Assembly (NCBI GenBank): GCA_963682025.1
Contig: OY821519.1
Coordinates: 147,168,312-147,232,311 of the forward strand
Direction: 5' to 3'
Length of the DNA stretch: 64,000 nucleotides
From: Cordilura impudica
Taxonomy: Eukaryota; Arthropoda; Insecta; Diptera; Scathophagidae
Shown here: piece after piece, positions 19,826-31,595 of the stretch
How the letters are laid out: each line of letters opens with the position of its first letter
Numbering within the stretch: position 1 is the stretch's first letter
Position numbers and translations under genes: made by a program
Notes under the pieces: generated by a model
The model's database searches: none
What the model was told of the DNA's origin: nothing
What the model saw: the letters and a program-made list of their open reading frames with translations, nothing else

Positions 19826-22800
19826 TTTCTAATATGACCTTTGTGGATAACACGGCCGCTTTCGGTAACTACGGTTGTCCCTCTATTTTCCCTAACAATC
19901 TCTTCTTTAAAGCGATTACTCAGCTTTGTACCCAACCTTTTATTAGTTTTTACGTAAATCAACTGACCGGGCACATATTCTTTTGTAGGTTTTTTATTTT
20001 TGTTATGATAACTTAAGTCTTTTTCCTGTTTTCGTTTCAGTCTCTCAACGTTGGATAGTCTTGTCGTCTCATAGTCTTGAGGAGAAAAATCAATTGTTCG
20101 CCCAAAATACAAGTCAACTGGTTTCTTATTAGTCGTCGAATAGAACGTGTGATTATATTCAGTGGAATCTTTCTATTTGACCATTTATTTCGCTCTTGTA
20201 TGACGGGGTGGTAAATACATCAATTTTTATATCATCTTTCATCATGAATTGTATGGATGCGGAGTTTAAGGAGGGTTCGTTGTCCATAACCACATACTTT
20301 GGCACTCCATATGAAAACAAAATTTCCCTAAGGGGTTTTCGGACATGTTCTATAGATCTTCCGTTTAATAATTTTACTTTTGCGTATTTAGAAAATTTAT
20401 CAATTGATGTTAAAATAAGTTTTTTATCGGTCGAAAAAATGTCGATATGGACAATATGCCCTGGATATGTTGGTATGGGAGTTTCGCGTAATTCTGGGTT
20501 ATTTGGGTGTCTCTCATATTTTCCTTTTTTACATATAGAACATAATTCTTTTTATTTTACCTGACATGCCAGTGAAATAATATTTTTCCAACATTTGCTT
20601 CTTATTTTCTCTTATCATTTCGATGAGCCCTATTGTGTGTTTCTATTATCAGATTTTCTTGGTCGTTCTCAGATGTTATATCTTCAACGGTCGACTGTGT
20701 AAAGCGGCATTTGTAATTTGCGAAATGATTGGGATAAAATAATTGGATTTTTCCCATTATCCATTCAGGAGTTTTTATTCCGTTAATGACAGACGGATTC
20801 AGATATTTTCTTAGAATGTTCACTAGGATTTGTTCGTCGTATTGGGGTTCTTTAATAATGTGTCTATGTACTCCGGGAAATACAATTTGAAATTGGTACG
20901 ATGATGTGTTGTCCACATTTATAAATAATTGATTTTTGAAAACATTTATTGGAGTTTCTACGCTGTGTATTAAATGTTCTGACGAACTTTCTGCGCTGTG
21001 TTCAGTGGGGGTCAAAGAGTTTGTTTGAGCATTTATAGGATTTAATCCTATAGGGACTCTGGATAGAGCATCAGCAACTACATTTGTTCGTCCAGGTTTA
21101 TACTTCAACTCGTAGTTATACTCTTCCAAAATACATTTCCACCTTTTCATTTTTGAGTTATTATTATTATTGCTGAGGGCGTATGTCAAGGGCTGGTGAT
21201 CCGTATAGATCACCACTTTTTTGGAACCATACAAATAATTTCTTAGAGAGTTCAGTGCCCATATAATGGCTAACATCTCTCTTTCATTAGTTGCATAGTT
21301 CTCCTCTGTTTTGTTCAATGTTCTGGAAATAAATGCAATTGGTTTTTCTTCTTGACTTAACACTGCACCAATTGCAAAGTTGGAAGCGTCTGTAGTCATT
21401 TGATATGATAACAAAACTTCACGTGAAGCCAATGCGTTTTTCAATTGATCGAATGCATTCTTGGATGAAGTATCCAATTCTATTTTCGTCTGACTTGATA
21501 TAGATTTTGAAATTCGTCCGTCCGATCCTCTCAGAAGCGCTGTCAATGGTTTTGCAATATCTGCATAACCCCTAATAAACCTTCTGTAGTACCCGGAGAG
21601 TCCGAGAAATGACCGAAGTTCTTTTAGTGTTTTTGGATAGCAAAATTTCAAAATTGAATCGACCTTTTTGGGATTTGTCATTATACCTTCCTTTGATACC
21701 ACGAAGCCTAAAAATTCAACCTCATGTTTGAAAAATTCGCATTTGTCTAGTTGAACTTTCATATTAGCTAATTCTAGTGTCCTAAATATTGTTCCCACAT
21801 GTTCCAGATGAGATTTCTCATCCTTACTTAAAATTATGATGTCGTCCACATATACGTAACATATCTTCCCAATAAATTCTCTCAATATATCGTCGAGTGC
21901 TCTTTGAAATATTGATGGAGCATTTTTCAGCCCAAACGGTAACCTGGTATATTTATATTTTCCGTTTTTTACTGAAAAGGCTGTTTTTTTTCCCTATCCT
22001 CTTCTCTTAATGTTATCTGATGAAAGCCGCTCTTAAGATCTAACACTGTAAAGTATTGATTCCCACCTAAGTTGGATAGAACGTCATTAATTTCCGGAAT
22101 GGGGTACCTATCGGCCACAGTTACTGCATTTAATCGTCTAAAATCGACAACTAATCTGTATTTTTTCTGTCCTGAAAAATCTTCTTTTTTGGGTACGACC
22201 CATATGGGTGAATTATATGGAGACCGTGATGGTCTTATAATGCCATCACAAAGGAGACGATCGATTTCTTTTTCTACAATATCTTTTAAGGCCATTGGGT
22301 AAGGGTAACTTCTAGCGTATATTGGTGAATTTTTCGCTGTGCGGATGTCACCAATTACTGTAGTGGTATATGTCAATTTCTCATCAGGGTCTGCAACGAT
22401 GTTGTTTTATGAGATTTTCTAATGACACTTTTTGGTGACTGGGTAAGTGTTGTATTCTTAATTCGAGGTTATTTACGTTTTGTGACAAACGTTGTTTAAT
22501 AGGTATCTTTTTACCTCCTCTAATTGTGAAATAATTTTCGGCTGTATGAATAACTGCTGAAATTTCTTTCAAACTGTCGTTCCCTAAAATTCCATCAAAC
22601 GAGATTAATCCAGGCAATAAGTAGAATTTGATTGAGGCGTTGTCAATTCCGAAAAGGTCTACTAATGTATGTTGAGTAATTTGTATGTCGCCACCTACTG
22701 ATTTCGCACCGAATATTTCTTTATTGTGTCTGGGGGTTTTTACTAAATCTGGTTTAATGTAGTTCTTATTACTTCCTGTGTCTAATAAAAATGTCAATAT

Positions 22801-22830
22801 TTGTCCGTCCCTCGTTCTCTTGGGTTTCAT
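19822..22830 (-). pseudogene. pol: errantivirus pol (protease, RT, RNase H, integrase), frameshifted
   Basis: Domains in order: aspartic protease with LLDTGSNKNY (about 22780); reverse transcriptase from about 22380, with FTVLDLKSGFHQI and a YVDD active-site box (about 21850); RNase H with TDASNFAIGAVL (about 21385) and YTDHQPL (about 21200); integrase with a HHCC-like finger near 20600-20540, VHIDIF (about 20453), MDNEPS and INGQIERFH (about 20170). A homopolymer length change near 21985 breaks the RT after the FHQI block. At about 20160 the reading frame jumps directly to a segment usually tens of residues further on, so a short integrase piece is deleted. The C-terminal integrase segment runs to 19822. 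Confidence 0.88.
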
Positions 22831-24169
22831 TTGTTATAAATTCTTCTGGCAATTGTTCGAAATATTCGTCGGGATATCCGTACGCTTCCTCTGGTTCATC
22901 AATTTCATGTCCTCCGCATGAATAATTATTAGCCTCTTCTAAATTATTGTTCGGCCAATATTCGGTATTTAAATGAAAATTTCTTTGTATCTCGTTCATG
23001 GGAGCTTGAATTGAGTTTTCTGCTGGTCTCTTAAATGGCAGATTACGTTGGGGTGTTACTTGCATAGAACGGTCTATGTCCATTGGTTCTGGTTTTTGTT
23101 GATTGTTGTAGTGGTTTTGCCGTTGTCCTTGATATTGAGGACGTTCGAAACTTCTTTGGACATTCGATGGGATTTTCTGGTAATTATTTTGGTAATTTTG
23201 ACCGCTGTAATATTGTCTATTAGATTCTGGTTGAATCCTGCCCCCTGATGAAACCTAAAATTTGGTAAGGTGGGTCTATTATTACCCACTCCACCAATAT
23301 GAGCTAATTCAGGGTAGAAGTTCGGTCTGTACTGAGGTAAAGTTTGTCTAAGGTTATCCTTGCGCGTTTCGCATCTTGCTATGCGATTGTGCGCGTAGTC
23401 CCTTCTAAAAGACATATTATCTAGTTTTAGGCAAATGTGAAGAGCCTGCGGCAGGGACGTTGGTTCCCTTACACTTAACAATCTAGGTAGATCGCCATTG
23501 AGTCCCCGTACAAAGGTATCCAATGCCTTTTCCCTATACGTATTTGTCATAGTTCGGAGACTTCCCTCGTTTAATTCTAAGCAAGAAACTGTCTAGGATT
23601 AAAGACAAGTGTTGGTACACACTTTGATAAAATTCAGAGATTGATTTGCTTCCCTGACAAAGAGATGTCATTTGGTATTCTAGAGTGCCTATGTCACGTT
23701 TGTCTGAGTAGTGCATCATTAGGCACTTTCTTATCTTAATCCAATCTAATGGCGTTCGATAAGATTCTAAGGCAATATCGGCATCGCCGATGATTTTAGT
23801 ACGAATTGTGTGCAATATTGCGTAATATCGCGCAGTTCCTTTCAAAGTTTGATAAAGTTCTAAGACCCTATCAACCGATTTTCTCCATGAATTGAATTCT
23901 CCTGGCTTCCCTGAGAATTCCCGCAAGGACCTAACAACCTCCGGAACTTTATCTAATTCCTCTAATTTTGTAGTTATGGTACCTATTGGTTGATCTACCC
24001 CATCATCTGAGAAAATATCTTGAGAAGGGTTTATTGTTCCTCTTATTAACTCTCTAATCTGTTCCATTTGGACTTCATTCAATCCCGAAACAATATTAGC
24101 CGAAGGACTGGCCATGTTCACGGACCGACTAAATTTTTCTGTCAATTCGTTCAAAGTATCGTCTGGCAT
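22769..24169 (-). pseudogene. gag: errantivirus gag, frameshifted
   Basis: The likely start is the ATG at 24169 (open sequence continues upstream to 24280 without an ATG). The first part, to 23534, is a capsid-like helical region (LREFSGKPGEFNSWRKSVDR, ISEFYQSVYQHL). A frame change near 23575-23550 moves to the second piece (23550-23074), which continues the capsid-like region and then becomes Asn/Arg/Gln-rich. A third overlapping piece (23083-22769) ends the gene and overlaps pol, as usual for a programmed shift. No CCHC zinc knuckle was seen, which is normal for gypsy-group Gag. Confidence 0.82.
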
Positions 24170-25291
24170 TTTTCTTTCTTTTGTGTTCTTATAGAGAAAT
24201 TTGGAATATGAATTTTCCTTACACTGAATATTTAATTTTTTAATAAGATTTACAAACGTTATTTTCTTTGATTCTGTCAACCATTACAGAAATATTAATG
24301 TCAAATATAAAATTTTAAAATAATTACTTATTTTACATAAAAATAAAATATTGTGTAATAAAAAAAAATTTTATAAATAAATGTCTTACATTAGTAACAG
24401 CATCGCAAGAATCAGGTAATGTACTGGAACTTGGTGATGGGTGGACGTCTTGATAATTGAAGGGATGATGATTGTTGAAGACTCTCCTTTCGGTGTAATT
24501 ATATTATTAGATGTAATGTGTTTCTTTTTTAGCTTTAAAATTTGAATAGTTTACTTCTTTGTTTTTCTTGTATTGGTTTATTTTCGACTTGATCTTTGTA
24601 TTAAATTTTAATTAGTTTTATTAAGTTTACTTTCATTTTAGTTCGAATTTTTTCTCTTTTATTTGTGACTGTCTAAATTATATTATTATTTTCAAATTAA
24701 TTAATTTTTTTTTTATTTTTTATTTAAAATCTTTTTCATATAAGATTCTTACACTTTTTCTCTCAAATAGTTTTCTTTAGTTGTACTAGGTTTTTTTTTC
24801 TTGTATTGTTTCTTTAGTATTAATTTAAACTTTTATTCACTTAGTTTTGCAAATGTCACTTTGAGTCTTAAATATTTATTATTTTCTGGTTTAGATAACT
24901 TTATTCAGATTTTTTTACTTATTTTTATTTTAGTTGGAACTTTCGTTCACTTAACTTTTCTTATATTGATTTTTGCAAAGTCACTTTAAATCTTGATTAT
25001 TTTATTTTTTGTTCTTAAAATAAATTCGGCTACAATTATTTTTACTTTAGTTTCACAAACATTTATTGATTTTAGCAAATGTCATTTTAGATATTGATTA
25101 TTTTATTAATTTTTATTCAGCTACAATTATTTTTATTTTATTCACTTAGCTTTTCTAGTATTTATTTTCGGGAATGTCACTTCACGCGAGCTTATCAGGC
25201 TTTGGCATAACGCACAATCCGTTTTATCCTTGTTAGGATTACTGAGGGGCCTGACAAGGCTTGACTCGAATTTTACCGTGAGGACCTTTCA
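24170..25291 (-). other. 5' leader of the errantivirus
   Basis: An unusually long and A-rich (minus strand) untranslated leader of about 1.1 kb between primer-binding site and gag. It contains repeated TTTTAGTTCG/ATTTTAGTTGG-like and AGTCACTTTAAATCTTGATTATTTTATTT-like blocks (plus strand), suggesting internal tandem duplication. No coding sequence seen. Confidence 0.6.
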
Positions 25292-25309
25292 GGTCCCTGC
25301 TCGGGCGCC
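25292..25309 (-). other. primer-binding site, tRNA-Lys type
   Basis: Minus strand TGGCGCCCGAGCAGGGAC starts at the LTR edge (the T overlaps the LTR's last base). It fits the 3' end of a lysine tRNA (CCCGGGCGCCA-like). Confidence 0.75.
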
Positions 25310-25629
25310 AATTAAGAAAACGTTGTTTTCTTTTTAAAAAAATTATTGTTGTGTGTTTTGTTAGAACACACAACGTCTTTATTGTTTCACGATAAATTAC
25401 AGAGTAAAGTTTAAACTTAAATTACCCTAATTAATAACCGCAGGTTTTTGCTTACTTTCAATATCACACCACCTTAATCGACTTGCTCGTGTACGTCGCA
25501 GACGTTGTGTCAGCATGTGAACAAGCTGCGTTGCGGAATGTGTCTCAAATATCGCAGACGCGACGTCAGCTTTGTGAACGTGTGAATTTCTTTTTTATTT
25601 TGTTATTTTAAATGTTTCTCGTGTTAACT
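25310..25629 (-). repeat. 5' LTR of the errantivirus
   Basis: 320 bases, nearly identical to 17960-18281. The promoter and polyadenylation site of the element should lie here. A GT-repeat-rich AACAATAAAGACGTTGTGTG segment (minus strand) contains an AATAAA. Confidence 0.92.
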
Positions 25630-25633
25630 TATA

Positions 25634-26720
25634 TACTTCCCAGCCAACACACTTTGGTTGTGTTTAGACGGCGACTTTTTGTTTTTCGACGTCTTTTTTT
25701 TTTTTTTTTTTTGTAGGCGAACGGTGTAGAGAAGCAAGTGGGGTAAACAAAAAGATATGGTTTCTGTTTTCTAAATTTTTTGTCACATTTCTCTACACTC
25801 ATTTCTTTTTTTTTTTTTTTGTTACGTTTTACTCTTTCGTGCTTTGAAGTGGCCACTTCAGTGAGATTAATAATCGCTTACATTTTTATTTATTTTATTT
25901 AATATTTTTGCATAATTTCTTTACACTGAATATATTTATACTTAAAACTTTTAAATACTGATACGTTCTGCTATTTGATTAGATATTCTAAAAACTACTC
26001 TTAATTATTTAAATATTAAATAGGTTTTTATATATAGTGTGAAAAATTGTTATAAATTATTATGTGTAAAAAGATTAAATTTTATAATGAAATAATGTAA
26101 ATAATATTTATCAAAGAAATAAATTGAATTGAAAAATAAAAAAGATAATTTTAATTAACATTAACAAAAAACATGCATTTTGCGCAATTATTATATAGCA
26201 GATTGGAATGGGCACATATAATTATAACAAAATATAACTTTTCAATTACTAAACATTTTTTTATTATAGATTGATCACTTTTATTAATAATTAATATTTC
26301 ATTGCCTTTTTATTCAACTTGTTTGCTTATGTTTTTCTACTACAATATTGAAAAAAAAATATAAAAAAAACCCCCCTTTTGACAAGATTTTGCACAAATC
26401 TAGTAACTACCTAGATTTTGTTTTGTGTTGTAAATTTAATAAAAATGAGGTAGATTTTGCTCGAAATCTCGTATGTACTAGATTTTGCTTAGATGTAAAG
26501 TACAATTAGAAAAAGCGGCTTCATGTAATGTCGACCCTACAAGAAATGAATGACTGAAACTAACACATAAACAATTTTTGTATTAACACACTTGCAGTTT
26601 TTTTCTATTTGAAAACATAACTGTCATTGTTGCTGTTGTAGAGTTGTTTTTGTTGAGGTTTAGGAAAGGTAAGTAGTTAATTAAATTAAAAGTTCAAGTT
26701 AATTTTTGTTGTTTCTTTAG
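25634..26720. other. AT-rich sequence, nothing firm
   Basis: Right flank of the errantivirus. There are several homopolymer runs (25690, 25810, 26345). A TTGTTTCTTTAGGATTC at 26710 resembles a 3' splice site but no partner exon was identified. Confidence 0.4.
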
Positions 26721-26839
26721 GATTCTTCAAAATATGTCAGTGAATTCGTTAGTGCCATTCTCAATTGTGGTGGCACGTCCCTCCATTATACCCTTCCACA
26801 ATTTATTTTTTGCTCGCTTCTTGTGGCCTATTCCTGTTG

Positions 26840-27311
26840 GATCGTTACTTAAAGATATTGCTGTAGAATCTTCACAAACTTTCAATCTAGAACTTTTATA
26901 CCTCTTAGGAAACGCATTTGTGTAAATAATTATATTGTGCGACAATATGTTATATCCTGGATTTCGATTGTGAATGCTGTACTAGAAATTAATATGGTTA
27001 TCTATTTGATATTATTGATGGACTTTTAATGATGTTGGAAGATAATACACAAGAAATATAATTGTGTGAAACAACGCTGACACAGTTTATTAAATCGATT
27101 CGTAATGATTCCAGTTAAGTGCGCATGGAAGACACTATAAATATATTGTTAATACATGCGCAATCACCAAACGAACTTATTAAGGTAATGCACTGACATT
27201 TTATTAAAAATTGTAGCTAGAAACAAAGTAAATCTTCCTTGCAGCATTTTACACTAATCCTTATATCTATCTTTCAGTCTGTTGCCATAACATGGATATG
27301 TGAGTTTGTTT
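26840..27311 (+). pseudogene. VAC14 gene fragment
   Basis: VAC14 is the HEAT-repeat scaffold of the PIKfyve/Fig4 lipid-kinase complex on endosomes. Reading across frames gives family-typical segments in the right order: LLKDIAVESSQTFNLE (26849), RQYVISWISIVNAVLEINMV (about 26940), MLEDNTQEI (about 27030), ETTLTQFIKSIRNDSS (about 27068), VRMEDTINILLIHAQSPNEL (about 27119), then after a small intron (about 27186-27277, GTAATG to TTTCAG) [10 protein letters not shown]. Frameshifts and stops separate the segments, so this copy is dead. The preserved intron shows it came from genomic DNA, not from mRNA. It covers only a central part of the protein. Confidence 0.7.
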
Positions 27312-27339
27312 TAATGTTTGTTTTTATAACAAAAAAATA

Positions 27340-28134
27340 TGCCACCGAAACAAATAGTGCAACCGTCGTGGCCCCCCTCGATCGCAATATCGCAATAACG
27401 AAACTGCCATCCTCCGCTTCATGGCAAGATGTAAAGGATCACATGCGTGCGGTGGGTAATGTGTGCTTTGCCGACACCTATAAAGATGGTTCAGGTGTAG
27501 TGGAATATTTAAGGCATGAGGACATGAAATATGCTATCAAAAAATTGGACGATTCAAAATTTGCATCAAATAAGGTAACTGACATGTTTTTTTTTTGTTG
27601 TTTTTTTGTGAAAATAGTATATAGTCCTACGTACCTTATATAGTAATATAACAATTTTATTGCTGTTTAGATATAAATTTTAGATATTAATTTTAATAAT
27701 TGCCAACAACAATTGCTTAAACATCAGATTTAAATTATCTTAAATTATTTTGAATAACATACTAAATTGTTTTGAATGTTTTAAATTTAAAAATCTATTT
27801 TTCGGATATTGACATAAGAATTCTATAATAAAAACGCTAAAATAGTAGATTACAACATAATTGACTCTCAACATGTGTTAATTTATTTCTCTAGGGTGAA
27901 GTTTCGTATATACGTGTACGTGAATATAGTGATAGTGGAGACCGTGGACGTGGCAGGTAAATAACAATTATTTGTTAAAAAATCATTGTTCGACAATAAA
28001 CTAAAATTTTATCTTATTTTTACATTTATAGATCACATTCACGTTCCTTTTCACGACGTCCCATAAGCCGTGGGACTTCACCACTACGACGATCTCGATC
28101 TCAAGATACATTTTCTATTTCATTAACTCTTTAA
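27340..28134 (+). pseudogene. SF2/SRSF1 splicing-factor fragment, RRM2 to C-terminus
   Basis: SF2 is a nuclear SR protein in splice-site choice. Three exons fit: to 27574, 27895-27956 and 28032-28134 (TAA). The first encodes the second RRM with the SRSF1 signature SWQDVKDHM, followed by [20 protein letters not shown] and [11 protein letters not shown]. The second gives GEVSYIRVREY, the third an abbreviated RS tail (SHSRSFSRRPISRG) ending TFSISLTL. RRM1 and the glycine linker are absent; the open frame starts instead in VAC14-derived sequence. All splice sites and the frame are intact, so a short chimeric protein could be made, but the missing RRM1 and shortened RS domain argue for a partial gene copy. 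Confidence 0.75.
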
Positions 28135-28274
28135 AAAATGTTATTAAACAAATATATATTATTTTTCATATTAAAAAAATTTTATAATTAAAAAAAAAAA
28201 AAAAAAATTGTTTTTAATGCTGTACAGATTCTTTTTAACAAGTGAAAAGAAAAAAGCATTTTTTTTTAAATTAT

Positions 28275-28498
28275 AGTCGATATAGACCGACAATTACGAT
28301 ACCCTATAAATGGTTAACCCAAGGTTTACATGGACACGCAGAAGGACGGATGGACATCGCTGAATCGACTCAGAAAGTGATTCTGATTCGATCGGTATAA
28401 TAAAAGATTGATCTAGGTCAAATATTTTTGGTAGTTACAAACAGCAGCCTGCACTAAGTCATTATACCCAAACCTCATAGTGCTTTAAGGTATAAATT
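28275..28498 (+). repeat. hairpin-ended interspersed repeat (family R1), internally deleted
   Basis: It starts with the stem TATAGTCGATATAGACCGAC, jumps to AAGGTTTACATGGACACGCA and continues to the other R1 end (CTCATAGTGCTTTAAGGTAT). About 550 internal bases are missing compared with 17018-17815. Confidence 0.7.
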
Positions 28499-28849
28499 TT
28501 TTTGACCGACTGTAATTTTATTTCTTTTATATTTCTGTATGATAAAAAAAAAGTTACCTTTGAAATATTTGTCATAAAATTTCTCTGACAAGAAAAAAAT
28601 TTAAATTTATAAAAGCAATGTAAAAAGTGAAATAAAGTATTTCTCTAAAATTTGTATAATTTTAAAAAAATATAAAGAATGAATACAGAAAAATATAAGA
28701 AATGCATTGTGGAAATGCTGAAAATGTTTAGAAAGTGAGTATTTATTTAACTCAATTTCATTAATTCCAATTTTAAATTATATTAAAAAAAAAAAAGTTA
28801 TATACTTTGAAGACAATTAATGCAATTATTTTCTAACTATAAAATTTTA
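28499..28849. other. AT-rich spacer
   Basis: No feature recognised between the R1 copy and the piggyBac-type element. Confidence 0.4.
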
Positions 28850-28853
28850 TTAA

Positions 28854-28940
28854 CCCTTTCGCGGACACGTCGGCATAAGCCGACACTATGATTGGCTTAA
28901 ATTGGACACGTCGGTATATGCCGACATAGAAAAAAAATCG
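28854..28940. repeat. left terminal and subterminal repeats of the piggyBac element
   Basis: Terminal repeat followed by two GGACACGTCGG...CCGACA palindromes; a further one near 29110 reads CACGTCGGCTTAGCCGACAT. They are probable transposase-binding or structural sites (inference). Confidence 0.75.
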
Positions 28941-29270
28941 TATATAAACACGTCGGACATAGGCGACATCAACTGCATTGGTTTTATATGTAGTAGCATA
29001 TTGTGTGCCACTGCAGAAGCAATCAGATTTAAGTTAGTGCCTCAATTCGATTTTTTTTGATTATTTTTGTTTAACTATAACGAAAATTTTCGTGAGTGGG
29101 AGAAAAATATCACGTCGGCTTAGCCGACATAGTTGTTTGTATTTTTGCACAGTTCCAAAAAAAGTGTCATTGCGTGAGGACGTAATATTTTTGGTAAGTT
29201 TTATTTCTTTTTACTTTCTTTTTCCCTTTGTTTTTTTTGCTTTGACACTGAAATAAATTAAGTTATAGAA

Positions 29271-31031
29271 ATGGATCACGAAAAGCGACAATAGCATTTA
29301 CAACAATTGTTTGATGAGTGCTGTACCGACGATTCGTCAGAAGAGGATCCATATCAAACTGACGGCGATGACGATTCGAACTACACCATGGAAAATTTAT
29401 CATCAAGTGAAGACGACGTTGATAGTGATGAGGAAAGTGTATGTATTGACAGCGATGGAGAACCCAATGAAAATATTGACTCCGAAACAGACGATGTAGA
29501 AGCGGATGAAAATATTCACTCCGAAACGGACGATGTAGAAGCGGATGAAAATGACAAGGATTGGCATGAAACGGTTAGCGAGATACCAAATTTTAATTTC
29601 GATTCTACTTCGTCTGGTATAAAATTCGAAATAAGTGATACATCGTTTCCAATTGATGTCTTCAATCAAATTTTTAATAACATCATGGACCTACTTATTC
29701 GCTGTACGAATGAATACGGACTTCAATTAAGTAACCAGCAGAGAGGTAGCAGATTCAAAAGGATGATGAAATTTTCACCCGTTGATCGTCCTGAAATGTT
29801 AAAATTTTTAGGTTTGTGTCTACTTCAAGGGCAAATTAAAGTTCCAAAGATTCGTCAGTTATTTTCGAGATCGGCACTATACTATCACCCGGCATTCTCT
29901 GCGACAATGTCCGGCAGAAGGTTCGAACAAATCTTGAGATGTCTTACTGCTAATCATTTGCGAGGCGAGTCACATATGGCAAAAATATCTAATTTCGTAA
30001 AATTGATAAATCAGAGTTTTCAAGCTGCTTTCTGTCCCTCTGAGCAAATTGTGCTAGATGAATCGTTGTTACTCCATAAAGGTATACTCGTTTTCCGTCA
30101 ATACATTAAATCGAAAAGGGCACGATTTGGAATAAAATTCTTTGAACTATGTGACTCATCCAGCTATGTTTTAAATATTGAAATTTATAAAGGTAAACAA
30201 CCAGATCCAACGAAAGGTTCAAAAATCGACGCAATTGTTAATCGACTTGTTACTCCGTACTTTGGGAAGGGTCATCACCTATTTTTGGACAACTATTATA
30301 ATAGTATAAATTTATCTAATGATTTATTGCTGCTCAAAACTCACACTACTGGAACGTTAAGAAGTAATCGAAAAGGTAATCCAATTGAAGTGACAAAAAA
30401 AAAATTAAAAAAAGGTCAGTATATTTGGAAAAGACAAGGAAAGGTGTATGTATCAAAATGGTACGACAAAAGAGATGTCCTATGTATTACCACCGGCTAC
30501 AGTCCACAGATGGTTATAACAAAGAACCGATTTGGGGTAGAAAAGTCAAAACCACTTGAAATTGTGAGATATAATGAATTTATGGGTGGCGTAGATCGCA
30601 CTGATCAAATGACTTCTTATTATTCAAGTCCTCGTAAGACGATTCGGTGGTATAAAAAGGTTATATTCCGAATGCTAGATTTGGCAGTACACAATTCATT
30701 TTTGTTGTACAAAAAAAGATTTCCTGCAAAATCAAAAATGGAATTTTTAACTTTTAGAGAAGAATTGATATATGCTATGATAAATTTGCCGAAATCAAAA
30801 TTTCATCCAGAAAAACCTAGTCGCAAACGTAAATTGACAGTTCCAATTCAAATTGATAATTTTTTGGAGAACATACCCCGCAAGGGTACAAAAAAACAAT
30901 ATATTCGATGTCGTCAATGTTCTAAGAATGGCGTTCGTAAGGAAACCAGTGTTCGATGTGCTGGCTGTGAAGTTAAACCTGGACTATGTGTTGGCAATTA
31001 TTTTACTGATTGGCACCAGCAACAATCGTGA
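29271..31031 (+). CDS. piggyBac-type transposase, one early in-frame TAG
   Basis: DDD-type transposase (DDE_Tnp_1_7 family). The natural start looks to be ATG 29271, but codon 8 is TAG (29292-29294) in an otherwise open frame; the next in-frame ATG is 29388. The rest is open to TGA 31029. The N-terminal 90 residues are very acidic with a tandem SETDDVEADEN-like duplication. Catalytic aspartates are seen in VLDESLLLHKG, HHLFLDNYYNS and EFMGGVDRTDQM, in the usual spacing. The C-terminus is a cysteine-rich zinc finger (CRQCSKNG ... CAGCEVKPGLC ... WH), as in other piggyBac enzymes. Initiation at 29388 would lose only the acidic leader, so activity is not excluded. The TAG could also be an allele or sequencing error. 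Confidence 0.92.
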
Positions 31032-31299
31032 AATCTAGAATAAGTTTTTTAGGTTTCCTTTTTTTCTATTCTTATATATTAGTTTTTAGATTATAAGTAC
31101 TTGAAGATAAATAACCTGCTTATTTTATAAACATTAATTTTATATATGTACACAAAAACCAAATGAATTGCCTTTAAAATGGATTTTTTTTAATTTCTTA
31201 AAATAAATGAACATTTATACTTTGAAACTGAATATTCTTACATATTATTTGTTGTATTTTAGCCTAACTAAACAAAAAGAAAAATATACTTTTATTGTC

Positions 31300-31591
31300 A
31301 GATAATGACGACGTGTCCCACGGTAATATCATATTGCATGAAATGGGACATGTCGGCTCTGTCCGACGTCGAGCATATCCGACGTGTCCCTATAACAAAT
31401 CAAAATCCCTAAATAGGACACGTCGGTGTATGTCGACATATTATAATTTTTTTGTTTTTAGTAAAAATTTAATATTCAATAAACCACAAACCCAAAACTG
31501 AAATCTGAATTCAATTATCTGTTTTATAAGCCAAATAAATGCATGTGTCATTCTGCTAACATTTTCTAAATTTGGTGTGTCCGCGAAAGGG
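31300..31591. repeat. right terminal and subterminal repeats of the piggyBac element
   Basis: Contains GACGACGTGTCCCACGG (31310), a dense pair of ACATGTCGGC and TCCGACGTCG units near 31350-31390, GGACACGTCGGTGTATGTCG (31417), and the terminal GTGTCCGCGAAAGGG. Confidence 0.75.
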
Positions 31592-31595
31592 TTAA

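Larger units (their letters stand above)
17960..25629 (-). mobile_element. gypsy-type LTR retrotransposon (errantivirus) with env
   Basis: About 7.7 kb, read on the minus strand: LTR (25310-25629), primer-binding site, gag, pol, env, polypurine tract, LTR (17960-18281). A TATA duplication flanks it (17956-17959 and 25630-25633), and the LTRs begin AGTTAACA and end AATT, as in the gypsy group. Gene order and an env with a furin-type site place it among insect errantiviruses. The LTRs differ at only a few positions (a small indel cluster near 17975 and one C/T-type change), so insertion looks recent, yet gag, pol and env all carry frameshifts. It is not a functional provirus as read here. Confidence 0.93.
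28854..31591 (+). mobile_element. piggyBac-type transposon, structurally complete
   Basis: 2738 bases bounded by TTAA on both sides (28850-28853 and 31592-31595), the piggyBac target. Terminal inverted repeats start CCCTTTCGCGGACAC and are identical at both ends for 15 bases. Both subterminal regions hold several copies of a short palindrome of the type GTCGGC-ATAA-GCCGAC next to GGACACGTC; three or four lie left of the gene and three right of it. One long transposase frame lies between. Everything needed for movement seems present except a stop codon near the transposase N-terminus. Confidence 0.93.

Noticed and set aside
29403..29669. Minus-strand 88-residue hydrophobic frame
   Set aside because: Antisense of the acidic repeat of the piggyBac-type transposase.
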